A stretch of 64,000 bases of DNA from Leekyejoonella antrihumi. GTDB lineage: Bacteria > Actinomycetota > Actinomycetes > Actinomycetales > Dermatophilaceae. Under the pieces are notes generated by a model. That model searched no databases. It saw only the letters and a program-made list of their open reading frames with translations, and was not told the DNA's origin. The stretch spans positions 1-64,000 of the forward strand of contig NZ_VCQV01000008.1 of the NCBI RefSeq assembly GCF_007845645.1, in the 5' to 3' direction. Positions 11,866-20,552 of this stretch are shown here, piece after piece (the first letter of the stretch is position 1; every line of letters begins with the position of its first letter). The position numbers were made by a program, and so were the translations under genes.

Positions 11866-13551
11866 TTAAACCGCAAGTCGACGTGCGACCACGTCTTCGG
11901 CCCTGCTTCGCCCCTCAGCTGTCCCAGCAAGCACCCCCAGGAAGTCGGCACGCTCAAGAGCCAGCAGCTTGGTGTCGCCGACCGCCGTGATCGTCGCAGT
12001 GCGCGGCACGTCGCGCAGTAGGCCTATCTCACCGAAGAACTCGCCGGGTCCCTCGCGCCGCAGCACCCGGTCGTCCTGGGTGACCTCGACCACGCCCGAG
12101 TCGATCAGGTAGAACCGGTCCGAGGCCTCGCCCGCTGAGATCACCACGTTGCCAGCCGGCACCTCGACCGTGACGACCTGGCGTGCCAACGACTCCAGCA
12201 TCGGCGGATCGAGCGGCTCGAACAGCGGGATCGTGCGCAGCAGTGCGAGCTCGGGCGGCTCCCGCAGCCGAGCGTCGAGCCCCCTCATCCGGGCGAACCG
12301 GGAGAAGGCCAAGATGATCACGATGATGCTGGGCACGGCCAGCGTTGCCCGTAGCCCGAGCAGATGCACCAGGACCGGTGCCATGAATGCGCCTGCAGTC
12401 ATCGAAGCCATCGACATGGACTCCATCGCGCCGTAGCCTCGCGACAGCACCTCGTCGGGGACGATCCGCTGCGGGATCGTGTCGAAGCCGACGTTCACGA
12501 ACGGCTCGGCCAGGCCAACGATCATCAGTACCATGATCGCGGTCAGACGACCGGGCAGCGCCGCAAGCAGGAGCAGCGGCAGGCAGTATCCCAACACTCC
12601 TGACACCATGTCGCGGCCCAGGGTTCCCCGCGCCAGGCGAGTGAGCACCAGGGCGCCCCCGATCACGCTGCCGATACCCATGCACGTGTCCATGTAGCCG
12701 ATCCCGCTGGGTCCGGTGCCCAGCATCTGGATCGCGATCAGCAGGGTGATCACGCTGAGGATGCCCCAGACGAACGTCTGCGAGGCGGCGAGCAGAGCCG
12801 TGGAGCGCAGGTCGCCGTCCTTGGCGACGACCCGAAAGCCGGCGCCTGCCTCTGCGACGAAACCCGACTTCTGCTCGAGCTGGGCCTGTTCCGGCGGCCG
12901 ATCGGCCTCGGGGGGGCTCACGACCGGCTCGGCCCGCCGATCCTTGGCCACCCGCACGCCCAGCACGAGCAGGAACGACCAGGCGAACGTCGCGACGTTC
13001 AGCCAGAAGGTCGCCTCGACCCCGAACACGCCGACGAACACCCCGCCGAGCGCAGCTCCGGTGACGACGTAGGTGTTCTCCAGGATGCCACTGACCGCGT
13101 TTGTCGCGATCAGTTCCTCAGGATGGTCGACCAGCTGGGGGATCAGTCCAGCCTGGGCCGCCCGGAACGATGAGCCGGCGACGACCGCCAGCAGAGTCAG
13201 GGCGTAGACGACGAAGGACGGGGTGCCCAGCCCCACGCCGACCGCGGCCACGGCAACGAGCACGGCACGGGTCGCGTCGCTGCCCATCATGAACGCCCGC
13301 CGCGGCACTCTGTCCGCGATCACGGCACCGAGCGGACCGGCCATCGTCCTGACCAGGAATCGGACCGCCTGGAAGATCCCGACCGCGGTGACACCACCAT
13401 GCTGGTAGGCGTAGACCGCCAACGCCGTCGCGTAGGACCAGTCGCCGATGCCGGAGCCGAAGAACGCCAGCTGCACCCTGCGGAGGTTGCGGTTGCGAAG
13501 CACCTTGCGGACCGACGCCAGCGAGTCCTTGACTCTCGGACCGGCAGCCAT
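11866..13551 (-). CDS. MFS transporter with C-terminal cyclic-nucleotide-binding domain
   Basis: A 561-residue inner-membrane protein. Residues ~1-430 form 10-12 transmembrane segments of the MFS type, with the loop motif GAVIADRVPRRAFM. Residues ~440-555 form a cNMP-binding domain: PLFEPLDPPMLESLARQV, then VPAGNVVISAGEASDRFYLI, then the phosphate-binding cassette FFGEIGLLRDVPRTATITA, which keeps the Gly-Glu and the Arg-Thr expected for cAMP or cGMP binding. The start has a strong GAGGGGGG. It is 30 bp upstream of a predicted active adenylate cyclase. I infer that transport, substrate unknown, is gated by the second messenger made by its neighbour. Confidence 0.9.
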   Translation of the reverse strand: MAAGPRVKDSLASVRKVLRNRNLRRVQLAFFGSGIGDWSYATALAVYAYQHGGVTAVGIFQAVRFLVRTMAGPLGAVIADRVPRRAFMMGSDATRAVLVAVAAVGVGLGTPSFVVYALTLLAVVAGSSFRAAQAGLIPQLVDHPEELIATNAVSGILENTYVVTGAALGGVFVGVFGVEATFWLNVATFAWSFLLVLGVRVAKDRRAEPVVSPPEADRPPEQAQLEQKSGFVAEAGAGFRVVAKDGDLRSTALLAASQTFVWGILSVITLLIAIQMLGTGPSGIGYMDTCMGIGSVIGGALVLTRLARGTLGRDMVSGVLGYCLPLLLLAALPGRLTAIMVLMIVGLAEPFVNVGFDTIPQRIVPDEVLSRGYGAMESMSMASMTAGAFMAPVLVHLLGLRATLAVPSIIVIILAFSRFARMRGLDARLREPPELALLRTIPLFEPLDPPMLESLARQVVTVEVPAGNVVISAGEASDRFYLIDSGVVEVTQDDRVLRREGPGEFFGEIGLLRDVPRTATITAVGDTKLLALERADFLGVLAGTAEGRSRAEDVVARRLAV

Positions 13552-13816
13552 GCGCGCCCCCCTCTAGGGTCCCCTCATACGCAACATAGTCCGCATGGTG
13601 GGCTCTTGGCGCCTATATTGCGGCTGGACCTGGTGGAGGCGGCGGTGTCGAGATGTAGCCAAAATTAGCCAGACGTCGTTAGTCATTCTCGATTGTTACT
13701 GATGTCGGGTACTTCGCTTCATAACGTTATGAGGCCAGATTGTTGCGCCAGGCCGCCGGACTGAGTTGAGGGCCCGTGATGCTGCGAACCGTGGTGAACC
13801 AACTCGTCGCCGTTGA
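13552..13816. other. Intergenic region at the left edge of the accessory island
   Basis: About 265 bp, richer in A/T than the flanks. It contains a 14-bp perfect palindrome, TCATAACGTTATGA, at 13719-13732. No gene with a ribosome-binding site is visible on either strand. Confidence 0.5.
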
Positions 13817-14812
13817 ATGATCGTCCAATGGCCGCCGGGCACTTTGCGGCGGGTGACCTGCGGACTTCTCGTCGCGTGGGTGCAAGATGGTGCTCATGCG
13901 ACTGCATACCCACGAACAGTTGCTCGGGTGCTCGACGAAGTGGTGGCGCGGGGCAGTCGGGGTGACCGCAGCGCACCCGCCGCGGCAGGCTTCTGGACCG
14001 ACCTGCTTACTCGCGCGAACCACCCGCTGGCCACCGACCTGCCCGATGAGAACCTGTCGTCTACCGCCCGTGGCCTGGGACGCGAGATTCATAGATTACG
14101 GATGAGCCAAGGTCTATCGCAACGGGAGTTGGCTCGGCTGGTCGGGTTGTCTGCCCACAGCAATGTGTGTGACTACGAGCGCGGAGTTAGCATCCCGCCG
14201 GATGACCTGATCCCTGCGTTTGAACGCGCCCTGCTTATTCGCCATGGGCATCTGGAGTGGCTTTATCATCGCGCTCTGGCGGAGCGTGCCGATCGCGCTG
14301 ACACCCGCAATGGTGGCCGCCACGCCGGATTACGGGTCCGCGGCAGCCCTTCGGAACCTGCTCGGCTACCTCGGACTGGCCCTGTTCACCGCGCCCATCA
14401 TCGGCGCGTCGCTCAGCTGGATCCTGCCCATCGCCTACGCGATCCAGGTCGCCCTCTTCGCCGCCAGACTCACCCGCGTTCCACTCCAGCTGGGCCTGGC
14501 CGCTACAGCCTGCCAACTCGGGCGTGTCGTGGACATGGGGCATCGGCCTCGTCCTCCTGGGCGCAATCATCTTCGTGCGCTACGGGCCACGCGCAGGCGG
14601 TGCAGACACCCCACTCGACGCGTAATCAGCCTGAATCCAAGCCATCCGGGGGGGCCCTCCTGATCCACGATCTCCTAAGCCAACAGCAGGCACTCATCAC
14701 ACGCAGACACACCCGAGCCCCCAACCACCATGCCCACCTCTTCACCGCTGAGCAGTCGGCGCGAGGAACGTGGTGCACCGATTGGACTTGCCAAAATCGA
14801 GCGTGTCTATGA
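13817..14812 (+). CDS. XRE-family helix-turn-helix protein with an aberrant C-terminal extension
   Basis: The part to about residue 160 looks genuine: VARVLDEVVARGSR, a linker, then an XRE HTH (LGREIHRLRMSQGLSQRELA, then VGLSAHSNVCDYERG) and a helical piece (HGHLEWLYHRALAERADRAD). Beyond ~14290 the frame turns into Arg/Pro/His-rich sequence that looks like out-of-frame reading of an old membrane-protein gene. The real protein was probably shorter, or the gene is broken by recombination. The ATG at 13817 is the first in frame but lacks a clear ribosome-binding site. The target genes are unknown. I would treat it as a regulator remnant at the edge of the decayed island. Confidence 0.45.
   Translation: MIVQWPPGTLRRVTCGLLVAWVQDGAHATAYPRTVARVLDEVVARGSRGDRSAPAAAGFWTDLLTRANHPLATDLPDENLSSTARGLGREIHRLRMSQGLSQRELARLVGLSAHSNVCDYERGVSIPPDDLIPAFERALLIRHGHLEWLYHRALAERADRADTRNGGRHAGLRVRGSPSEPARLPRTGPVHRAHHRRVAQLDPAHRLRDPGRPLRRQTHPRSTPAGPGRYSLPTRACRGHGASASSSWAQSSSCATGHAQAVQTPHSTRNQPESKPSGGALLIHDLLSQQQALITRRHTRAPNHHAHLFTAEQSARGTWCTDWTCQNRACL
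14250..14625 (+). pseudogene. 3' remnant of an integral membrane protein
   Basis: In a frame different from the XRE gene, hydrophobic helices can be read (ALRNLLGYLGLALFTAPIIG, then SLSWILPIAYAIQVALFAARL). After a frameshift near 14490 another frame gives SWTWGIGLVLLGAIIFVRYG and ends with a proper stop at 14623-14625. This order resembles the C-terminal part of a family of actinobacterial integral membrane proteins of unknown function. There is no N-terminal half, so it is a decayed fragment. Confidence 0.6.
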
Positions 14813-15300
14813 CACCAGACAGCATGGCGCTGGATGAGTCGCTCCTGGCTGACGCGAAGTCTTGCCGTGATCGCCTGCTCGAGGCTGAGCACACGGTGGA
14901 CGTCACGTGTCGACTACCATCTGCTGATCCGGCGGCTCCGCTCGGCGGATGGGACGATGCGGGAGATCGGCGAGGCACTGGGGCTCGGCCACCAGCGGGT
15001 GCACCAGATCATTGTCTCGGGCCAGGGCGCCATCGCGGCGGGCGGGCTGGAGCCCTCCGCCCGGGATGCGGTGCTCGGTTTGACCTACGCCGGTGCCCGC
15101 GGGGCGGTGGTCGACCTCAGCGGGGACAGTCCATCGACCGGCCCTCGCCTTCGGCTCCGGCGCCGAGGTGGTGCCCTGCGGATTGGCCTGCTGTGGCACA
15201 GACCACGAAAGCCGATAGAGGGGGTCGTGCTATGGGACAAAGCCGTGGCAGTGCGATCAGGACAGCCGGGATGTGCATGGAGTGTTGCGGATCGAACTGG
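14809..15300 (+). pseudogene. Broken sigma-like HTH / ClpX-type zinc-finger protein
   Basis: Starting at an ATG at 14809, one frame reads MTPDSMALDESLLADAKSCR and RDRLLEAEHTVDV. A one-base shift near 14905 moves to another frame with VDYHLLIRRLRSADGTMREI and GEALGLGHQRVHQII, a sigma-region-4-like HTH. Near 15180 the third frame gives CCGTDHESR, resembling the first half of a ClpX-type C4 zinc finger; the closing cysteine pair is not in frame. An intact actinobacterial family has exactly this order (helical N-terminus, HTH, ClpX zinc finger), so this copy is a pseudogene with at least two frameshifts. Confidence 0.65.
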
Positions 15301-15537
15301 CGGCGTTACAGACGGCAGCGTCTTGTCAGGCCCTTTCCAGGAATGGGGTGGCCCGAAGGTTCGCACCGCGCCGGGCGAGCTAGGGATCGAGGCCGGCAGT
15401 GCCGGTTCGGCCGACGAGAGGTCCGGGACTGGAACCTACATACCGGCCGCCTGGTCGAGTACTGACTGGGAGGGCCTCTATTGGCACCCAGACCGGCGAG
15501 CAGATCGCGGGAGTGACTTCCCGTGCCGCGATGACCG

Positions 15538-16200
15538 TCAGCCGGCGCCGACGATACCGGCTTCGTATGCGAATACGACGAGCTGTGCTCGGTCGTGAGC
15601 ATCGAGTTTGAGCATCGATCGTGAGACATGCGTCTTCGCGGTCGCCGGGCTGATGAACAGCCGGGACGCTATCTCAGAATTGGTTAGTCCCTGTCCCACG
15701 AGGGTGAGTACCTCACGCTCGCGCTCCGTAAGCAAAGTCAGTTTCTCCTCCTGACCCGTGGGATGTTGCGGCGTCGCGACGAAATGGGCGATCAGTCGCT
15801 TGGTGGCACTGGGTGCGAGCAGGGATTCCCCGGAGGCGACCACGGAGACGGCCCGGCGCAGGTCATCAGGTTCGAGGTCTTTGAGGAGGAATCCGCTCGC
15901 TCCGGCGCGCAGTGCTTCGAAGACGTTCGCGTCGACCTCATACGCGGTGATCACGAGCACGTTCGTGCCGGCCAGTGCCGGATTCGTCGTGATTTGCCGT
16001 GTGGCGGCGATCCCGTCGAGTTGGGGCATCCGAACGTCCATGATGACAACATCGGGCTGGAACTGTCGAACGAGCTCGACTGCTTCCCGTCCGTTGGCGG
16101 CTTCGGCGACGACGCAGACATCCTCTGCTCGCTCGAGGATGGCACGGAATCCTTCGCGTATCAGTGGCTGATCGTCGGCGATGACGACGCGGATTGTCAT
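15538..16200 (-). CDS. NarL/LuxR-type response regulator
   Basis: A 220-residue two-component regulator. The receiver domain (1-120) has the acidic pair in VVIADDQPLIREG, the phospho-acceptor Asp in VVIMDVRMPQLDG, the Thr/Ser switch in VLVITAYE and the Lys in LLKDLEP. The C-terminal LuxR HTH (LLTEREREVLTLVGQGLTNS, then EIASRLFISPATAKTHVSR) binds DNA. It is the last gene of a four-gene operon and overlaps the histidine-kinase stop by 4 bp, so the kinase upstream is its partner. It probably activates the ABC transporter genes of the same operon. Confidence 0.95.
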   Translation of the reverse strand: MTIRVVIADDQPLIREGFRAILERAEDVCVVAEAANGREAVELVRQFQPDVVIMDVRMPQLDGIAATRQITTNPALAGTNVLVITAYEVDANVFEALRAGASGFLLKDLEPDDLRRAVSVVASGESLLAPSATKRLIAHFVATPQHPTGQEEKLTLLTEREREVLTLVGQGLTNSEIASRLFISPATAKTHVSRSMLKLDAHDRAQLVVFAYEAGIVGAG

Positions 16201-17363
16201 TGGGCCGTCGCCGGTAGTTCTGCGGTGATGACGAACCCACCACCACGTCGCACGCCCGTCGACATGGTGCCGCCCGCGGATTGTGCGCGTTCGCGCATGC
16301 CGATGAGCCCGAGCCCCACCCCGCTCTCGTCTGCCTGGTCAGGACCGTGGCCGTTGTCTGCAACGCTGACGGTCAGCCACTCCTCGTTGGCGCGGATGGC
16401 GACGGTGACCGTGGTCGCCTCGGCGTGACGGATGACGTTGGTCAGTGCTTCCTGCACGATGCGGTACGCGGTCAGCTGCACGAACGACGACAGTTCGGTG
16501 GCCGGCAACGTGATATCGGTCTCGACGTGCAAGTCGGCGTCCCTTGCCTGGTTGAGCAGTTCGTCCAGCTGGGCGAGCCCGGGTTGTGGGGCCAGGGCCG
16601 GCGCCGTCTGCGTGTCGTCACGCAGCAGCTGTAGTGTTCTGCGCAGTTCGGGCATCGCTTGCTTCGCCAGTGCGCGTATCCGCACGATCGCTTGGTGAGC
16701 TTTCTGCGGATCATCCTCGAACACGTCCAGTGCCAAACCGCTTTGGACTGAGATTGCGGATACTGTGTGCGCGATCACGTCGTGCAATTCGCGTGCCATT
16801 CCGAGGCGCTCCTGGGTGATCCGTTCGCGCATCCGCGCCTGCTCGGTTTCCAGTGTGCGCTCGTGTCCACGACGCACCTGACCGGCGACCGCGCCGAGTA
16901 CCACGAACTGGACCATGCCTATCGCGGGGCCGAGCGTCGCCCACGAGTACCACGGCAACGCCGACGGAGGAAGCGACGGGATTACCAGCCATCCTGCTAT
17001 CACGACGAGACCGATCAAGAAACTCCGGACCGGTGGGTCGCAGGCGCCGATGAAATAAAGTGCGACAAACAGCGCAATCGCCGGCGCCCCGCCCGGATAC
17101 CCGCTGAAGTGATACACCGCGACAAGGACCAGAACGGCGACTCCTGCCCATACCGGCCACCTGCGGCGGAGGAGAAGCGCCGCAGCTGCCACGACGCCGA
17201 TCACATACGCACCCGCCGGTATGGCAACAGGTCTGCTCGCTCCTGCGATCTCGAACCAGATACCCGTGACCGTGACGGCGGTCACTGCGCCGGCCAGGGT
17301 GAGCTCGGCATGGAGGAGCCGTGCGGTGTGATGCGCGCGCAGTGCGGGTGCCGCGGTATTCAC
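16197..17363 (-). CDS. Sensor histidine kinase (HisKA_3 type)
   Basis: A 388-residue membrane kinase. The first ~160 residues contain about five to six hydrophobic segments and no large extracellular domain, so it senses within or close to the membrane. The dimerisation/phosphotransfer helix has the His in MARELHDVIAHTVSAIS, and the HATPase domain shows the N box (ALTNVIRHA) and G boxes (VADNGHG; GVGLGLIGMRERA). It starts with GTG overlapping the permease stop by 4 bp and overlaps the response-regulator start by 4 bp. This architecture is typical of intramembrane-sensing kinases next to ABC exporters for peptides or antibiotics; the signal is unknown. Confidence 0.95.
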   Translation of the reverse strand: MNTAAPALRAHHTARLLHAELTLAGAVTAVTVTGIWFEIAGASRPVAIPAGAYVIGVVAAAALLLRRRWPVWAGVAVLVLVAVYHFSGYPGGAPAIALFVALYFIGACDPPVRSFLIGLVVIAGWLVIPSLPPSALPWYSWATLGPAIGMVQFVVLGAVAGQVRRGHERTLETEQARMRERITQERLGMARELHDVIAHTVSAISVQSGLALDVFEDDPQKAHQAIVRIRALAKQAMPELRRTLQLLRDDTQTAPALAPQPGLAQLDELLNQARDADLHVETDITLPATELSSFVQLTAYRIVQEALTNVIRHAEATTVTVAIRANEEWLTVSVADNGHGPDQADESGVGLGLIGMRERAQSAGGTMSTGVRRGGGFVITAELPATAQ

Positions 17364-18193
17364 AAGTGAAGCCTATCCGTGGGGGATGAGGCGAGAGTCG
17401 CGGATTCTCGGGCCGCAGTTGCGGCGGAGATTCTCGCGGTGCTTCTTTTGCCGCCCAATAGGCGCGGACGACGATATGCGGCGAATGCGAGCAGTGACAG
17501 GACCACTGTCCAGGCGATCAGGTTGAGCACACTCACCAAGTTTGGGATGGCCCCACCGGCAATGTCCCAACCCAGCTTCGCCTGGTGATAGGTGGGCAGC
17601 CAGTCCGCAACGTTTTTCATCGTGGCGGGCAGAATTGCCGGCGGCACCCACAGACCTCCCAGTGCAGACAACGCCATGTACAAGCCGTAACTCAGCGGGT
17701 ACGCGGCATCCGAGCCGACGCAGAATCCAATAGCGATCCCGAGCGCCGCGAAAGGGACGCTTCCCAACCAGATCGCGACAACAATCCCGATCCATTGGGC
17801 GGCAGAAAGCTGCACTCCTTTCACCACTGCCGCGGTCACGCACACCAACACGATCGCGGGCAGCGCCGTCGCCAGAGCTGCTACAACCTTCGAGCCCAGT
17901 GCCACCATCGGTGACAGCGGCATCGCCCGCACCTGTTCAAGCCAGCCGATCTGGCGTTCCTCCGCGATCCGCGAGCCCGTCGTAGACAGCACAGCCCAGA
18001 TCGCACCATAAGCGGCCATCGCGACCATGATCTCGACAGCGCCCGGTAACTGGCCAGGCCGGGTAGAGCCACCACCGAATAGGCCGGCGAACAGGAGATA
18101 GAAGCCGCTAGGCGCACCGACAGCAAGGGCAAGATACTTCGGATCGCGCAGCATTCGAACGATTTCAAGGCGCAGAAAGTATGTGGTCATCAC
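17360..18193 (-). CDS. ABC-2 type transporter permease
   Basis: A 277-residue membrane protein with six hydrophobic segments. An N-terminal cytoplasmic coupling region (YFLRLEIVRMLRDPKYLALA) precedes the first segment, as in ABC-2 permeases of drug or bacteriocin exporters. A second motif, EERQIGWLEQVRAMPLSP, is the conserved coupling helix of this family. It overlaps the ATPase stop by 4 bp and the kinase start by 4 bp, so it forms one exporter with the ATPase at 18190-19116. The substrate cannot be told from sequence. Confidence 0.93.
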   Translation of the reverse strand: MMTTYFLRLEIVRMLRDPKYLALAVGAPSGFYLLFAGLFGGGSTRPGQLPGAVEIMVAMAAYGAIWAVLSTTGSRIAEERQIGWLEQVRAMPLSPMVALGSKVVAALATALPAIVLVCVTAAVVKGVQLSAAQWIGIVVAIWLGSVPFAALGIAIGFCVGSDAAYPLSYGLYMALSALGGLWVPPAILPATMKNVADWLPTYHQAKLGWDIAGGAIPNLVSVLNLIAWTVVLSLLAFAAYRRPRLLGGKRSTARISAATAARESATLASSPTDRLHL

Positions 18194-19116
18194 GAATCCT
18201 GGGTATCGGGTGCCTGAGTAAGGGCGAGGAATGAATCGTCGAGGCTTTGCTGGCCAACCTCGAGGTCATGCCAGGGCCGCGGCCCTGTGACGATCGCGCG
18301 GACTGTCGCATCCGGGTCCGTTGTCTTGATCGTGACACGTTCGCCGCGAACATCGACGCAGACAGAGCCATCGATGCAGTCGAGCCCCGTATGGCCGTCC
18401 GGGACGGTGACGCGCACGACGCTTACACCGGTGCGTTTGCGGATTTCGGCTGGACTGCCGTCCGCGACGATCCGGCCACGAGCGATCACGACGACACGTT
18501 CGGCGTTCTCGTCCACCTCGTCCAGATAGTGCGTTGCGAACAGCACCGTCCGGCCCGCCGCAGCGAAGGTGCGCATCGAGTCCCAGAACCCGGCTCGACC
18601 CTGCACGTCCAACGCCCTGGTCGGTTCGTCGAGAACCAGCACCTCGGGGTTCGCGACGATCGCCAGAGCGAATCGCAGGCGTTGCGCCTGACCTCCAGAC
18701 AGCCGGTCGACGCGGCGCTTGCGTTCGTCGCTGAGCCCGGCGAGATCCAAGGCCTCGTTCGTTGGAATTGGATGCGGATACAGCCGTTCGCCCAGTCGCA
18801 CCAGTTCGGCGACTCGAACGCCGGGCATCATGCCAGAGTCTTGAAGCATCGCGGCGATGTACCCACCGGCGATAGCCTCACGCGGCGACCGACCGGCCAC
18901 CCGCACATCACCGCAATCAGGGGTCACAAGACCGAGCATCATCCCGATCGCCGTGGACTTCCCCGCGCCATTCGGGCCGAGCAAAGCGACCGCTTCACCC
19001 CGACGAAAGTCGAGATCCAGCGGATACACCGCCGCTCGACCCGCGTAACTCTTCGCCACCCGCCGCAGGCTGATCGACCCTGAACGCGAGATTGGGCAAT
19101 TCTGTGTTTTCGCCAT
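18190..19116 (-). CDS. ABC transporter ATP-binding protein
   Basis: A 308-residue nucleotide-binding subunit with Walker A GPNGAGKSTAIGMMLGL, Q-loop AMLQDSGMM, signature LSGGQAQRL, Walker B VLVLDEPT and the switch His in LFATHYLDE. The C-terminal ~80 residues resemble the accessory domain of DrrA-like exporters. ATG at 19116 gives a family-like N-terminus (SISLRRVAKSYAGRAAVY); no strong ribosome-binding site precedes it, and an in-frame ATG at 19155 is an alternative. It is the first gene of the ABC/two-component operon running to 15538. Confidence 0.93.
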   Translation of the reverse strand: MAKTQNCPISRSGSISLRRVAKSYAGRAAVYPLDLDFRRGEAVALLGPNGAGKSTAIGMMLGLVTPDCGDVRVAGRSPREAIAGGYIAAMLQDSGMMPGVRVAELVRLGERLYPHPIPTNEALDLAGLSDERKRRVDRLSGGQAQRLRFALAIVANPEVLVLDEPTRALDVQGRAGFWDSMRTFAAAGRTVLFATHYLDEVDENAERVVVIARGRIVADGSPAEIRKRTGVSVVRVTVPDGHTGLDCIDGSVCVDVRGERVTIKTTDPDATVRAIVTGPRPWHDLEVGQQSLDDSFLALTQAPDTQDS

Positions 19117-19363
19117 GACCCGATGGTCACTCGCGTGGAATACCTCTGTCGTCATCCGAGCGCGGTACCCGCCTACCGCAACCGGTGTATTTTTCGGGCT
19201 ACGCCGGGCACCTCCTGGCACAGCCCCTCCATGAGTGGACTGTACTAATAGGACCCCGTGTGGGACGGTCCCGGAGATGTGAGCTCGGAGTGCTGATCTG
19301 CTGCGTGTCGGCGCCTGTGAGCGATGGCGTCCCGCAGCTCGCCGATGGCGGTCCGGGCGCGGT

Positions 19364-19700
19364 GAGGCACTGACTGAGGCCGCCGTCACCCACGGCGCGA
19401 AGGACTGGACGTGGCACACCGCCACCTGGGGTGAGATCTTCGAGATCGAGTTCGCCGACGAGAGCGCCCGTGAGGCGTTCCGGTCTCTACCCGGCGTGCA
19501 GGCCGCTCTCGACGCGGTACCCGACCCGGTCCGTGGCCTGTACGTGTATCCAGCCGCGGCGGGGGCGCGACGGTCCGGGCGCGGATGCCGCGTCGGCCGG
19601 CGCCGATCGCCGGTGCAGCGGCGGTTGAAGAGCCGCATGAGCAGTTCCTGGACCTGGAGACAACACAGCTACCGCCGGCGCGACAACTGTTCTGCTGGGA
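19364..19700 (+). pseudogene. Fragment of a small conserved actinobacterial protein of unknown function
   Basis: One frame reads EALTEAAVTHGAKDWTWHTA, TWGEIFEIEFADESAREAF and VQAALDAVPDPVRGLYVYP. After a shift near 19555 a second frame continues with PRRPAPIAGAAAVEEPHEQF and LDLETTQLPPA. Joined, these look like one protein family known to me only as hypothetical, with an alpha/beta core and a Pro/Ala tail. The N-terminal part is missing upstream. It is clearly non-functional as it stands. Confidence 0.55.
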
Positions 19701-19953
19701 GTACGGGAGTTCTTCCGCAAACAGCTTGCGGCGAAAGTGGCAGTCCCGGAGATCGATCGGTGTACGGACACGGTTGGCGCGGCGGGCGTCCCGCATGACC
19801 GACCCTTGCGGAACGGATCGCCTCCTCTGCAGCTCGGCCTCCCAGATCCTCGGATCGTCGCCGGTGATGGTTCGTCCAGCGGTGATTGATGGAGTGCCTT
19901 CCCTCCGGACAGGATGAGTGAGCGGCGATGGTTCCTGTGCTAGAACCATTGGC
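19701..19953. other. No recognisable gene
   Basis: About 250 bp between two pseudogenes. Short frames on both strands lack start signals and motifs. A minus-strand stretch reads TPSITAGRTITGDDPRIWEA and may be old coding sequence, but I cannot assign it. Confidence 0.4.
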
Positions 19954-20508
19954 GTGCGTCTATGTCGCCTGGCGATCATCCTTCCTGCGGCGGTCTGCTT
20001 CGGTCTGTTTGCTGGCGTGCTCAAAGGCGACGGAGCGGGACTGCGCGATGGGCTGGGCAACCTCAGTAGCCCGTGGTTGCTGGTGGCGGTTACGCCGGCC
20101 TGGTGAGTGGGCTCATCGCGGCGCGGAGCGGTGACCGGGGCGGCGGCAACACTGGCAGCGCTGGCCGGCTTCTACGTCGCGATGGCGCTGTTCATGTCCG
20201 GCCGTTCTGGCATCGACCTCCGCCTTCTTGGGTTGCTGCGTGAGGTTGTGGTCGCGAACCGGGTCTGGTTTGCGGCCGGGCTGCTGAGTGGCCCGTTTTG
20301 CGGGGGCTGTCGGCGGTGATCGGCACGAGGCTTGCCGCGCGGCGGTTGGGCGTGATCGCCGGGGGTCTACCGGCGCTGGAGCCCCTGGCCGTGCGGCTGG
20401 CGCGGGGTCTGCCGCTTCCTGTGATCGGCGGAGGATGGGCGGTCGGTGACTGGCGTGCGTACAAGGTAGAAGCGGTGGATGGCAGTCTGACTCTCGTCTT
20501 GAGCGCAA
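19954..20508 (+). pseudogene. DUF6518-like membrane protein, broken and interrupted by an IS3 element
   Basis: From GTG at 19954 the frame gives hydrophobic helices (LAIILPAAVCFGLFAGVLKG, then DGLGNLSSPWLLVAV), then an in-frame TGA at 20104-20106 where relatives have Trp. It continues as GAVTGAAATLAALAGFYVAM and REVVVANRVWFAAGLLSGPF. A frameshift near 20310 leads to SAVIGTRLAARRLGVIAGGL and GGGWAVGDWRAYKVEAV. The insertion sequence follows at 20509. If the element and one CAA copy are removed, the frame runs on for nine more codons to a TGA at 21863-21865. The family has about six to seven membrane segments and unknown function. Confidence 0.7.
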
Positions 20509-20552
20509 TGTCAAGTCCCGGATTTTGTTGAGGGTCAGCGTGTGTTGAATTT

